This document shows, one piece after another, positions 46,235 to 46,281 of a stretch of 46,281 nucleotides of DNA; position 1 is the stretch's first letter, and the number at the start of each line of letters is the position of its first letter. The notes below the pieces were generated by a model. The model saw only the letters and a program-made list of their open reading frames with translations. It searched no databases and was not told the origin of the DNA. The position numbers and the translations under genes were made by a program. Source of the stretch: JAWKOK01 sp963765875 (GTDB taxonomy: Bacteria > Chloroflexota > Anaerolineae > Caldilineales > Caldilineaceae); the NCBI GenBank assembly GCA_963765875.1, contig CAVXYK010000009.1, positions 1 through 46,281 on the forward strand, in the 5' to 3' direction.

Positions 46235-46281
46235 GTCACTTCTCCTCAAGTTGGTCATGGCGGATTCGTCCGCACTCATGT

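Noticed and set aside
46260..46273. GCGGA-TTCG-TCCGC hairpin as flavodoxin terminator
   Set aside because: Only a 5-bp stem, and the window ends before a T-run could be seen; not listed as a feature.

Overview
The window looks like chromosomal DNA of a free-living heterotroph, most probably a member of the Chloroflexota (Caldilineales/Anaerolineae type). This is inferred from gene style: several sugar ABC transporters without their own ATPase, Tat-type lipoprotein sugar-binding proteins, FG-GAP/ASPIC proteins, glycosyltransferase-39 membrane proteins, and long palindromes between genes. There is no rRNA, tRNA, CRISPR array or phage module that I can see.

Positions 1-32100 form a sugar and sugar-acid uptake and catabolism island. 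Operon A (minus strand, 4479 to 22) encodes a binding protein, two permeases and an enolase-superfamily dehydratase. Next to it are a divergent HTH/ATPase/receiver regulator (4619-5872) and a hybrid histidine kinase (8075-5829), tail to tail with a 44-bp overlap. A DUF4386-like membrane protein and a SIS-domain isomerase follow. A minus-strand cluster (13610 to 10451) encodes a uroporphyrinogen-decarboxylase-family protein, an aldo/keto reductase and a shikimate-dehydrogenase-like enzyme. Operon B (14517-19083) encodes two permeases, a binding protein and a galactonate-dehydratase-like enzyme. A badly broken LacI-type regulator precedes operon C (binding protein and two permeases), which is followed by an FG-GAP/ASPIC protein. 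Operon D (26581-32072) is a paralogous transporter cassette followed by an SDR dehydrogenase and a Gfo/Idh/MocA oxidoreductase. Read together, the genes suggest import of several oligosaccharides or sugar acids, oxidation of sugars to acids, and dehydration by the two enolase-superfamily enzymes. The exact substrates cannot be read from the sequence.

Positions 32100-46281 are housekeeping and accessory genes: a GT39 membrane protein, folK-folP, an iron-uptake locus (feoA, feoB, a feoC-like gene and a DtxR-family regulator), a minus-strand operon of Nudix hydrolase, YwiC-like protein, acylphosphatase and a second GT39 protein, then an NADPH-FMN reductase-type flavoprotein and a flavodoxin.

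Three features cut across the window. (1) Two copies of a MITE-like element of about 320 bp lie at 13692-14010 and 25749-26066, each flanked by a 9-bp target duplication; the second sits in a stop codon and regenerates it. (2) Long, mutually unrelated inverted repeats lie at most gene boundaries inside the transport operons. (3) About twenty single-base frame shifts break genes whose protein domains otherwise run on in another frame. Their number and the conserved protein on both sides suggest sequence errors more than gene decay, so most of these genes are annotated as full-length CDS with the break position stated.
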